NCBI RefSeq assembly: GCF_000730565.1
Contig: NZ_BBIQ01000004.1
Coordinates: 124,001-188,000 of the forward strand
Origin: Pseudomonas fulva NBRC 16637 = DSM 17717
GTDB taxonomy: Bacteria > Pseudomonadota > Gammaproteobacteria > Pseudomonadales > Pseudomonadaceae
Length of the DNA: 64,000 bases
Direction of reading: 5' to 3'
Made by a program: the position numbers and the translations under genes. This document shows, one piece after another, positions 37,901-45,599 of the stretch (position 1 is the stretch's first letter; each line of letters starts with the position of its first letter). The notes beneath the pieces were generated by a model. It was not told where the DNA came from, searched no databases, and was given only the letters and a program-made list of their open reading frames with translations.

Positions 37901-38734
37901 GTCCAGGCCGTGGCCGGACTTGATGAGCCCGATGATCTTAATCCGTTGGCTGCGCGCGTGCGCGGTGAGCGTCTGGCCTTGCAGCAGCAGGGCCTAGACG
38001 CTGAGCAGGCGGCTCGACAGGCCGGTTGGCGCGTCTTCGGCGCCAAGCCCGGTGCCTATGGGGCTGGCATCCAGAATGCGATTGATGGGCGGCTGTGGCA
38101 GACCCGTGAAGACCTGGCCGAGGTCTACCTGAACCATGGCAGCTATGCCTATGGCGCCCAGGACGAGGGGACGCCGGCCAGGGCGCAGTTCGTCGAGCGC
38201 CTGAGCAAGGTGCAGGCAGTGCTGCAAAATCAGGACAACCACGAACATGACGTGCTGGATTCCAATGACTACTACCAGTTTCAGGGCGGCATGCTGGCGG
38301 CCACAGAAACGCTGGCCGGCGCGTCCGTGGCCAGTTACCACGGCGACCACAGCCAGGTGGACCGACCGCGCATCCGTACATTGAAGGAAGAACTCAACCG
38401 CGTGATCCGCGCGCGCGCGCTGAACCCCAAGTGGATCGATGGCGTCAAACGCCACGGCTACAAAGGGGCGTTCGAGATGGCGGCGACGGTCGACAACCTG
38501 TTCGCCTTCGACGCCACGACGCACCTGATCGACGATCACCATTACCAGTCGCTGGCCGATGCCTACGTGCTGGACCCGGCGACCCGCGACTTCATGCGCG
38601 AGCACAACCCGCAGGCGCTGCGCGACCTCACCGAGCGGCTGATCGAGGCGCAGCAACGCGGCCTCTGGCAGTCCCCCGGCGAGTACCGCGATGCCCTGGA
38701 AGAACAGCTGCTCGATGGCGAGGAACAGGCTTGA
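34973..38734 (+). CDS. cobN: Cobaltochelatase large subunit CobN
   Basis: 1253 residues, the large substrate-binding subunit that inserts Co2+ into hydrogenobyrinate a,c-diamide in the aerobic B12 pathway; homologous to ChlH/BchH. Typical segments: [147 protein letters not shown] and [13 protein letters not shown]. Full length. Followed one base later by chlI (TGA A ATG). Confidence 0.96.
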   Translation: [1253 protein letters not shown]

Positions 38735-38735
38735 A

Positions 38736-39746
38736 ATGAACGACGCTGCACAATTTCCCCTGGCCGCCGTAGTGGGCGCCGACGATTTGAAGTTGGCCCT
38801 GTGCCTGACGGCCATCGATCCCAGGATCGGCGGGGTGCTCATCGAAGGCCCGCGTGGCATGGCCAAGAGCACCCTGGCCCGCGGCCTGGCTGACCTGCTG
38901 GGCGATGGGCCTTTCGTGACCTTGCCGCTGGGCGCCAGTGAAGAGCGCGTGGTGGGCACACTCGATTTGGATGCCGCACTCGGGCAGGGCAAGGCGCAGT
39001 TCTCCCCCGGCGTGCTGGCCCAGGCCAATGGTGGCGTGCTCTATGTCGATGAAGTCAACCTGCTGCCGGACACCTTGGTCGACCTGTTGCTCGATGTCGC
39101 CGCCAGTGGTACCAACCGTATCGAACGCGACGGCATTTCCCATCGTCACGATGCCCGCTTCGTCTTGATCGGGACCATGAACCCCGAGGAAGGCGAGTTG
39201 CGCCCTCAGCTACTCGATCGCTTCGGTCTGAATGTGGCGCTCGACGGTCTACCCGCGCCTGATGCACGGCAACAGATCATCCGGCGCCGGCTGGCCTTCG
39301 ACCATGACCCCCTGGCGTTTTGTGCCCAGTGGGCACCGGCCCAGGAGGCCTTGCGTAAGCGCTGTCAGGCAGCGCGCCAGGCGCTGGACGACATTGCACT
39401 GGATGACCGGACCTTGGCCAGCATCACCGAACGCTGCTTCGCCGCTGGAGTCGATGGGCTGCGGGCCGATCTGGTGTGGCTGCGCGCGGCCCGCGCCCAC
39501 TGCGCATGGCGCGGGGCGGCGGCCATCGAGGCGGCAGATATCGATGCGGTGGAAGATTTTGCCTTGCGCCATCGCAGGCAATCGCCCGCCCAGGCTACTG
39601 CGCCCGCAGCGCCCGAGCAGCCGCAGTCACAGACCGGCAACAGCTCGGCCGAGAAGGGCGGGCAGGGGGACTGGGGGGCTTTGGCGCCGCAGCCTGTGGC
39701 AAGCGGGCCAAGGCGTGAGGTGCCGAACTGGGCAAAAAAGCCCTGA
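38736..39746 (+). CDS. chlI: AAA+ chelatase ATPase (ChlI-like), zero-frame product of a frameshifting gene
   Basis: 336 residues from ATG 38736. Mg/Co-chelatase AAA+ module: Walker A GPRGMAKST (about 37-45), Walker B GGVLYVDEVNLL, sensor LIGTMNPEEGELRPQLLDRFGL, and the four-helix lid with LRADLVWLRAARAHCAW. The C-terminus turns low in complexity (SPAQATAPAAPEQPQSQTGNSS), the acidic/Pro linker that in ChlD/BchD joins the AAA+ and VWA domains. The frame stops at 39746, two codons after A AAA AAG. Thus a short ATPase and, by -1 slippage, a long ATPase-VWA protein can both be made from one start. It replaces CobS/CobT. Confidence 0.92.
   Translation: MNDAAQFPLAAVVGADDLKLALCLTAIDPRIGGVLIEGPRGMAKSTLARGLADLLGDGPFVTLPLGASEERVVGTLDLDAALGQGKAQFSPGVLAQANGGVLYVDEVNLLPDTLVDLLLDVAASGTNRIERDGISHRHDARFVLIGTMNPEEGELRPQLLDRFGLNVALDGLPAPDARQQIIRRRLAFDHDPLAFCAQWAPAQEALRKRCQAARQALDDIALDDRTLASITERCFAAGVDGLRADLVWLRAARAHCAWRGAAAIEAADIDAVEDFALRHRRQSPAQATAPAAPEQPQSQTGNSSAEKGGQGDWGALAPQPVASGPRREVPNWAKKP
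39734..39740 (+). promoter_or_regulatory. Slippery heptamer A AAA AAG for -1 programmed frameshifting
   Basis: In the zero frame the codons are GCA AAA AAG CCC TGA, so A_AAA_AAG is exactly in slippage register, as in dnaX. GAGGTG ends 11 bases upstream, a Shine-Dalgarno-like stimulator at dnaX-like distance. Downstream, CCTGAGC (39742-39748) can pair with GCTCAGG (39798-39804), enclosing an inner CCGTC/GACGG stem (39751-39755 with 39769-39773). After slipping, translation continues GCC CTG AGC ATC CGT into the VWA frame. Confidence 0.85.
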
Positions 39747-40411
39747 GCATCCGTCAGCCGGCCAAGACGACGGGTGCGCAAGCAGGCAAGGGCGCGCGCT
39801 CAGGTGCAAGCCGCGGTCGAGCCCAGGCAGCCAGTGCTGGCCGGGTCGCCTGGTTACAAAGCCTATTGAAGGGCCGGCCCAGGCACCGCGACGATTTGTG
39901 CTGGCACACCCGCAGGGGCACACCGGCCCAGCTATGGCTGATCATCGTCGATGCCTCCGCTTCGACACGTCGTCATCAGGCGCTCGCGCACACCAAAGGA
40001 CTATTGGCCACGTTATTCGACCATGCCTACCGCCAGCGGGCACGGCTGGCTTTATTGACGGCAAGTGGCAGTGCCCCACAATGGCAGCGCCATGGACTCA
40101 AAGCTTCGGCGGCGCTGCAACCCTGGCTGCAGGCGCTGGGCGCGGGAGGCGGCACGCCGTTGCTGCCGGCGCTGGAGCAAGCAAGGCAGTGGCTGGGCGC
40201 TCGGCGCAAGGCCCATCCTAACGAGGAAGTACGCTGCCTGGTGTTCACCGACGGCCGCCTGCAGCAATGGGGTACCGTCGAGCCCTTGCCGTGCTGCACA
40301 TTGCTGGTGGACATGGAACTGACACCGGTCCGCCTGGGCCGTGCTCGCCTTCTGGCACAGCAATTGGCAGCGGACTATCAACACCTGCTAAGTTTCGAAG
40401 CGGTGAAGTAA
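39740..40411 (+). CDS. chlD: VWA (ChlD-like) extension translated by -1 frameshift from chlI
   Basis: 224 codons open from the slippery site to the stop at 40409-40411, giving a fused product of about 558 residues starting at 38736. It begins with a basic linker (PAKTTGAQAGKGARSGASRGRAQ), then the VWA domain: MIDAS DASAS in LWLIIVDASASTRR, the Thr of GGTPLLPAL, and the Asp of LVFTDGR. ChlD-type subunits bridge the AAA+ ring and CobN. No ATG occurs before the domain; the only separate start, TTG 39866, lacks a ribosome site and would remove the linker. This makes a stand-alone gene unlikely. Confidence 0.85.
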   Translation, partial: ALSIRQPAKTTGAQAGKGARSGASRGRAQAASAGRVAWLQSLLKGRPRHRDDLCWHTRRGTPAQLWLIIVDASASTRRHQALAHTKGLLATLFDHAYRQRARLALLTASGSAPQWQRHGLKASAALQPWLQALGAGGGTPLLPALEQARQWLGARRKAHPNEEVRCLVFTDGRLQQWGTVEPLPCCTLLVDMELTPVRLGRARLLAQQLAADYQHLLSFEAVK

Positions 40412-40512
40412 CAGCGGTGTGGTGCGGCAACAAGTCGCACGCAAGAAGGGTAAACAGGGACGGCTGGAAGTGCATGTGCGTGGCAGAGCACGCACATGTC
40501 GAAGCTGTTCAT

Positions 40513-40779
40513 TTACTTGGGCATCGACCAAGGCTGCAGGTGGTAGCCTTTTTCACAAAGTTCAGCGCGTACTTCTTCGATCAGGTTAAGCCACTGGGCT
40601 TTGTCAGAATAAGTTTGCGAGGTTACCTGCTTGCTGCCGATGCGGGCGCTGGTACGGTCGATGACCGCCAGGCTCAGGTCGCCAGTGCCGTTGGGGGCGT
40701 CCCAGGCCACGCAGTGGAAGGGTTCGAAGGCGTGGTCGGCGATCAGCAGTGCTTCGTTGACACGGAGCGGGGCATTCAT
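40513..40779 (-). CDS. Small hypothetical protein
   Basis: 88 residues from ATG 40779 (ATG 40803 is a possible longer start). A soluble protein: ALLIADHAFEPFHCVAWDAPNGTGDLSLAVIDRTSARIGSKQVTSQTYSDKAQWLNLIEEVRAELCEKGYHLQPWSMP. The strand-strand-strand-helix order with conserved-looking Trp and Cys suggests a compact fold of a Pseudomonas-specific family; I do not recognise it. Single gene between the cobalt-chelatase operon and the sigma-54 regulator, both on the other strand. Confidence 0.65.
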   Translation of the reverse strand: MNAPLRVNEALLIADHAFEPFHCVAWDAPNGTGDLSLAVIDRTSARIGSKQVTSQTYSDKAQWLNLIEEVRAELCEKGYHLQPWSMPK

Positions 40780-40900
40780 GGTTCGGTCTCTCTGTGGTCC
40801 CAAACATTCAAGTGACGTCCGCGTTGCTTCAAGGTCGCCTCATGTATCGCGAAATGCAGCGCGGGGTTATGTGTACTGATGCTCGACAACCGGCATCGAG

Positions 40901-40976
40901 TCACATGGGTACAGCAAAATAATCAACGATTATTCATTTTTCGTTCTAACGCGCCCCATGTGAGGACGTTACCCAT
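40901..40976. promoter_or_regulatory. Three related CATGGGTA/TACCCATG elements in the 40780-41120 gap
   Basis: The 341-base gap before the sigma-54 regulator holds TCACATGGG (40901-40909), its exact 9-base inverse CCCATGTGA (40955-40963), and TACCCAT (40970-40976), inverse of ATGGGTA (40905-40911). An AT-rich stretch lies between (40912-40945). This layout resembles dimer-binding operator sites flanking a promoter. The binding protein is unknown; autoregulation by the downstream regulator is possible. Confidence 0.45.
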
Positions 40977-41120
40977 CGAAAATTCCCCCGCCAAGTTACG
41001 AAAAGCCGTATTGGCAGACAAACGGTCATAGGCACCGTCAACTTCATTGCTACTGTTATTCGGGCGCCACAACTTACTGTTTTACTTCAAGAAACCAATA
41101 CTTGGCGCCAAGGATCGGTC

Positions 41121-42443
41121 ATGCAACAAACCGCAGTGCAACGCCGCCTGCTCATCGTCGATCCTTGTGACGATTGCCAGCGCCTGACGCCTGGCTTGCT
41201 AGAGGCTGGGTGGGATGTCGACAGCTGCACCTTGGCGCAGGCATTGGAACATCGCTGCGATGTAGGCGTATTGCGCCTGGATGAGGCGCATCTCAAACAC
41301 CCGGACGTGGTCAAGGACATGATCAAGCGCAGCAACACCGAGTGGATCGCGGTGCTGAGCGCCGAACAACTGCGCTCCCCGGCCTTCGGGGATTTCGTCT
41401 GTGAATGGTTTTTTGATTTCCATACCTTGCCCTTCGATGAGTCGCGGGTACAGGTCACCCTGGGCCGGGCCTTTGGCATGGCGCGGCTGCGTGGCAAGGG
41501 CACGGTCAAGGCGCTCGACACCCAAGACGAGTTGCTGGGCGAGAGCCGGCCGATTCGAGAGTTGCGCAAACTGCTGGGTAAGCTGGCACCGACCGAGTCG
41601 CCTGTGCTGATCCGCGGCGAAAGCGGCACGGGGAAGGAGCTGGTGGCGCGTACGCTACACCGCCAATCGCAGCGTAGTGGCCAGCCGTTCGTGGCGATCA
41701 ACTGCGGGGCCATCCCCGAGCACTTGATTCAGTCCGAACTGTTCGGGCACGAAAAGGGCGCATTTACAGGTGCCCATCAACGCAAGATCGGCCGCATCGA
41801 AGCGGCTAACGGCGGCACGCTGTTTCTCGATGAAATAGGCGACCTGCCGCTGGAGTTGCAGGCCAACCTGCTGCGCTTTCTCCAGGAAAAGCACATTGAG
41901 CGGGTGGGGGGCAGTCAGCCAGTACCGGTGGATGTGCGGGTGTTAGCCGCCACCCACGTGGATTTGGAGAGGGCCATCGAGCAGGGCCGCTTCCGGGAAG
42001 ACCTGTACTACCGCCTGAACGTGCTGCAGGTGGTGACCGCTCCGTTACGCGACCGCCATGGCGATTTGCCGATGCTGGCCAACCATTTTGCCCATTTCTA
42101 CAGCCTGGAAACCGGCAGGCGGCCTCGCTCCTTCAGTGAGCATGCGCTATCGGCAATGGGGCAGCACGATTGGCCCGGTAACGTGCGTGAATTGGCCAAC
42201 CGGGTGCGCCGCGGGCTGGTACTTGCCGAAGGGCGTCAGATCGAGGCCAAGGACCTGGGTTTGCAGCCATTTGCGCAACAGCCGCCGCTGGGCACCCTGG
42301 AAGAGTACAAGCACAAGGCCGAGCGCCAGGCGTTGTGCGATGTGCTGGACCGTCACAGCGACAACCTCAGCGTTGCAGCCAAGGTGCTGGGCATCTCACG
42401 GCCGACCTTCTACCGTTTGTTGCACAAGCACCAGATTCGCTGA
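41121..42443 (+). CDS. Sigma-54-dependent transcriptional activator (VpsR-like)
   Basis: 440 residues. Residues 1-120 form a receiver-like VpsR domain (RRLLIVDPCDDCQRLTPGLLEAGW) lacking a standard phospho-acceptor setting. The AAA+ domain has Walker A GESGTGKE (about 156-163), GAFTGA (sigma-54 contact, about 217), Walker B GGTLFLDEIGD and FREDLYYRLNVLQV. The C-terminal Fis-type helix-turn-helix is NLSVAAKVLGISRPTFYRLLHKH. GAFTGA is intact, so it should act with sigma-54 RNA polymerase. Relatives in this group respond to c-di-GMP and control exopolysaccharide; that is inference. Confidence 0.9.
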   Translation: MQQTAVQRRLLIVDPCDDCQRLTPGLLEAGWDVDSCTLAQALEHRCDVGVLRLDEAHLKHPDVVKDMIKRSNTEWIAVLSAEQLRSPAFGDFVCEWFFDFHTLPFDESRVQVTLGRAFGMARLRGKGTVKALDTQDELLGESRPIRELRKLLGKLAPTESPVLIRGESGTGKELVARTLHRQSQRSGQPFVAINCGAIPEHLIQSELFGHEKGAFTGAHQRKIGRIEAANGGTLFLDEIGDLPLELQANLLRFLQEKHIERVGGSQPVPVDVRVLAATHVDLERAIEQGRFREDLYYRLNVLQVVTAPLRDRHGDLPMLANHFAHFYSLETGRRPRSFSEHALSAMGQHDWPGNVRELANRVRRGLVLAEGRQIEAKDLGLQPFAQQPPLGTLEEYKHKAERQALCDVLDRHSDNLSVAAKVLGISRPTFYRLLHKHQIR

Positions 42444-42468
42444 AGACGCAGGCGGCGTACGACGCGCC

Positions 42469-44469
42469 TCAGTGAGGCGCGCGGACGATGGTCTTGAGCA
42501 GATCTTCCGGGCTGATGTGGCCGACGACCTGGGCCACGGCGCTGCCAGGGGTCGGCAAGTCGATGATGTGGTTCTTCATCTTGCCGATCACATGCATCTC
42601 GCAGGGTTTACAGTCGAACTTCAGGGTCAGTACTTCATCCCCTTGAACCAGCTGCATCGGCGCCACCTTGGTGCGCACTCCGGTCACCCCTTTGGCCTGT
42701 TTGGGGCACAGGTTGAAGGAGAAGCGTAGGCAGTGCTTGGTGATCATCACCGGCACCTCACCATGCTCCTCATGAGCTTCATACGCCGCGTCGATCAACT
42801 GCACCCCATGGCGGTGATAGAAATCCCGGGCTTTCTGGTTGTAGACGTTGGCCAGGAACGATAGGTGCGACTCGGGATACACCGGCGGCGGCGAGGTTTC
42901 CGGCTTGCGCCGGCCATGGGGGTGCGCCTGGATGCGTTGCTCGGTCAGCGTCTCGATGGCCTGCCGGCGCAGGGCCTTGAGCTGCGAGTTGGGAATGAAG
43001 AACGCCTGGGGGGCATCCAACTCGATGCTGTCGGCGTGGTAGAGCGTGGTGCCGAGTTGGCCAAGCAGGTCATGCAGCTGGTCCAGTGCTTGCTCTGGCT
43101 TGTTCGCCGGGCCGAATGGGCCATCCAGGGCGACTTGCACATGCACGCCTTCCTCGCTGGTCACGTTCAGGGTCAAGCGCTCCTCGCGTAATACCGCCTG
43201 CCAACGTACGCCGATGCGGCGCTCGGCCGAGGTCCGTTGCAGGGCCTGCTGCCAGTTGTGGTCCAGATTGCGCGAAAGCGGATGGTTTGGCCTTAGCTTG
43301 TGCAGCCCGGCAGGCATCTCGTTCGGTTCCACTCGGTAGCGCCAGCGTTTTTGACCGTCTTCTTCGAACTCGCCGCGTGCCTCGGCGATGTTGGCCCTGA
43401 ACCCCATCACTTCGCGCTTGACCAGCACATTGAGGCCATCGCCGTTGGTCAAGGGTACGTCGGTGACGACCTGCAGGTCGCGCTTGCCCACTTTCTCCAC
43501 CACACCCACCGGCAGGCCGGTGAAAGTAGGGGAGTCGAAGGCGCCGATATCGACCTTGCGGTCAGTCACGAAGTAGTCGGTGCTGCCGCGGTGGAAGGTT
43601 TTGTCCGGGTCCGGTACGAAGAAATGCGCGGTACGACCGCTGGAAGCGCGGGCCAGGGCAGGGCGGTCTTCCAGGATGGCGTCGAGCTCCTTGCGGTAAT
43701 GGGCCGTGATGTTCTTCACATAGCCCATGTCCTTGTAGCGCCCCTCGATCTTGAACGAGCGCACGCCGGCATCGACCAGGTCGCGCAGGTTGGCGGTCTG
43801 GTTGTTGTCCTTCATCGACAGCAGGTGCTTTTCGAACGCCACTACCCGACCTTGGTCGTCCTTGAGCGTGTAGGGCAGTCGGCACGCCTGGGAGCAGTCG
43901 CCCCGGTTGGCGCTGCGACCGGTCTGGGCGTGGGAAATGTTGCATTGCCCGGAGAATGCCACGCACAGCGCACCATGGATGAAGAACTCGATGGCGGCGT
44001 CGGTTTCGGCGGCGATCGCACGGATTTGCTGCAGGTTCAGCTCGCGTGCAAGTACCAGCTGAGAAAAGCCGGCCTGGTCGAGAAACTTGGCCCGCTCCAG
44101 GGTACGAATGTCGGTCTGGGTACTGGCATGCAGCTCGATGGGTGGAATGTCGAGCTCCATGACCCCCAGGTCCTGCACGATCAGCGCATCGACGCCGGCG
44201 TCGTACAGCTGGTGAATCAGCGCGCGCGCCGGCTCCAGCTCGTTGTCATGCAAGATGGTATTGATGGTGGTGAACACGCGCGCATGGTAGCGATGGGCGA
44301 ATTCGACCAACTCGGCGATATCGCCCACCTCGTTGCAGGCGTTATGACGGGCGCCAAAGCTAGGGCCGCCGATATAGATGGCATCGGCGCCATGCAGGAT
44401 GGCCTCGCGGGCGATGGCCACGTCGCGGGCAGGGCTGAGCAGTTCCAGGTGATGCTTGGGAAGGGACAT
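42469..44469 (-). CDS. rlhA: 23S rRNA 5-hydroxycytidine C2501 synthase (U32 peptidase family)
   Basis: 666 residues, the length of E. coli RlhA (YdcP). U32 core: ELLSPARDVAIAREAILHGADAIYIGGPSFGARHNA at the N-terminus, and the cluster cysteines in ALCVAFSGQCNISHAQTGRSANRGDCSQACRLPY (about 165-200), then the signature SFKIEGRYKDMGYVKNITAHYRKELDAI. A long C-terminal DUF3656-like part ends with CLRFSFNLCPKQ and FDCKPCEMHVIG, a cysteine set typical of the RlhA branch. It needs prephenate-derived chemistry in E. coli. Single gene. Confidence 0.92.
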   Translation of the reverse strand: MSLPKHHLELLSPARDVAIAREAILHGADAIYIGGPSFGARHNACNEVGDIAELVEFAHRYHARVFTTINTILHDNELEPARALIHQLYDAGVDALIVQDLGVMELDIPPIELHASTQTDIRTLERAKFLDQAGFSQLVLARELNLQQIRAIAAETDAAIEFFIHGALCVAFSGQCNISHAQTGRSANRGDCSQACRLPYTLKDDQGRVVAFEKHLLSMKDNNQTANLRDLVDAGVRSFKIEGRYKDMGYVKNITAHYRKELDAILEDRPALARASSGRTAHFFVPDPDKTFHRGSTDYFVTDRKVDIGAFDSPTFTGLPVGVVEKVGKRDLQVVTDVPLTNGDGLNVLVKREVMGFRANIAEARGEFEEDGQKRWRYRVEPNEMPAGLHKLRPNHPLSRNLDHNWQQALQRTSAERRIGVRWQAVLREERLTLNVTSEEGVHVQVALDGPFGPANKPEQALDQLHDLLGQLGTTLYHADSIELDAPQAFFIPNSQLKALRRQAIETLTEQRIQAHPHGRRKPETSPPPVYPESHLSFLANVYNQKARDFYHRHGVQLIDAAYEAHEEHGEVPVMITKHCLRFSFNLCPKQAKGVTGVRTKVAPMQLVQGDEVLTLKFDCKPCEMHVIGKMKNHIIDLPTPGSAVAQVVGHISPEDLLKTIVRAPH

Positions 44470-44677
44470 GTCGTTATGGTTTCGGCTGTCACGGTATAGC
44501 CGGGCATTGTACCGACGATTCGGCCGGGCGACACCATCGGGCTGCGCTGGTCGGATGAATGCCTCTTGTCAGGCTGCGCCTGTGTTTCAACGACCTGGTA
44601 TTTATGGCAGTTGCCTACAGTAGGCTCTCTGGACAGAGTAGGGCTGACAAGTCCATTGATGCAGGGAGGTGTATAAC

Positions 44678-45454
44678 ATGCTCAGGCCGGCATCCGCTTC
44701 AGGGCGTTGTCGCTTAACCCTTGTCACGCCTACGGCCTATACCCCGTATGGCTATAGCGCCATCGCACGCCTTTCCCAAACGGGTTACGTTGGGGCGGTA
44801 CAGGAGGGGCTGCGGGGCTGTTATGGGTTTGGCCAGGGCTATAGATACCTCAACAGTGTCATGATGAGATTTGAAACACCCGATTCGTTGAGTCCGTTCG
44901 ACCAAGGCGGCCTCAACGCCTATGCGTATTGCGCAGGCGATCCAGTCAATCACGTCGACCCAACTGGACACCTATTGGAAAGATTGAAGTTTTGGAAGCG
45001 GCCCAGATCTGCTCCCATGACGCCGTTAAAGCCGGAGATCGATTTTGGATTGGCGCAGGCCAGAGCACAACTCAAGCACACGCTCGGTATTTTACTGCGC
45101 CCAGAGAAAAGCAATGATTTGCGCAGTAATTTCATGGCTACATTGCGCGATAAACGCTTTAGAGAGCCCGCAGCGCAAGCGCTTGGTACCGACTGGCTCA
45201 ATCGTCTTGAATCCAATCAGAAGGTTTGGGAATTTTTTGCTTCCGGAGAGTACCTGGACAGGCACTTCACCCGAATTCTGAAGCCTGATGCTGCCATCAT
45301 CACCCGCTACATTGCAACAGAAGCTACCCTTGCGGCCTCTGGAATCGGACCAGAATCTTTTGCCAAACAGCTGAAATCTTTTCGAGTCGCTTCAATGGCA
45401 CAGCTCGACCGTTCCGTTTTGCTTGAACTCAAAAAAATCAGACAGCAGCTTTAG
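44678..45454 (+). CDS. Orphan Rhs-core tip protein with unknown C-terminal domain
   Basis: 258 residues from ATG 44678 (GGAGG 8 bases upstream). Residues about 20-95 are the end of an Rhs shell: YTPYGYSAIARLSQTGYVGAVQ, GCYGFGQGYRYLNSVMMRFETPDSLSPFDQGGLNAYAYCAGDPVNHVDPTGH. That PxxxxDPxGH-type sequence marks where Rhs proteins pass into a variable toxin. The remaining roughly 160 residues are helical, charged and of no family I recognise. The shell repeats are missing, so this is a tip cassette or a stand-alone short Rhs protein of the sort common in P. putida. The C-terminal part is AT-richer than its surroundings. No immunity gene follows on this strand. Confidence 0.8.
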   Translation: MLRPASASGRCRLTLVTPTAYTPYGYSAIARLSQTGYVGAVQEGLRGCYGFGQGYRYLNSVMMRFETPDSLSPFDQGGLNAYAYCAGDPVNHVDPTGHLLERLKFWKRPRSAPMTPLKPEIDFGLAQARAQLKHTLGILLRPEKSNDLRSNFMATLRDKRFREPAAQALGTDWLNRLESNQKVWEFFASGEYLDRHFTRILKPDAAIITRYIATEATLAASGIGPESFAKQLKSFRVASMAQLDRSVLLELKKIRQQL

Positions 45455-45599
45455 CTCATGGTCCTGCACTGATTCTGTCGGCCCAGACAAGGGCCGGCGG
45501 CGGCGTGGCATGGCTACCCTAGGGCGAGGGTTGAGCACGACCACTACGAGCCGCCGCCAACGTGCGGCATTGAGACACCTGCCAGCAGGCGGCTAAGCG

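Noticed and set aside
37994..39028. 344-residue frame antisense to cobN/chlI
   Set aside because: Shadow frame in GC-rich coding sequence, no recognisable domain.
39866..40411. VWA gene starting independently at TTG 39866
   Set aside because: No ribosome site, it cuts off the linker, and the same frame is open upstream exactly to the A AAA AAG site.
42461..42482. CGCGCCTCA/TGAGGCGCG hairpin between the sigma-54 activator and rlhA
   Set aside because: It includes the last codons and stop of rlhA, has almost no loop and no T tract, so I do not list it as a terminator.
43300..44499. 399-residue frame antisense to rlhA
   Set aside because: Shadow frame; RlhA motifs on the minus strand are unambiguous.
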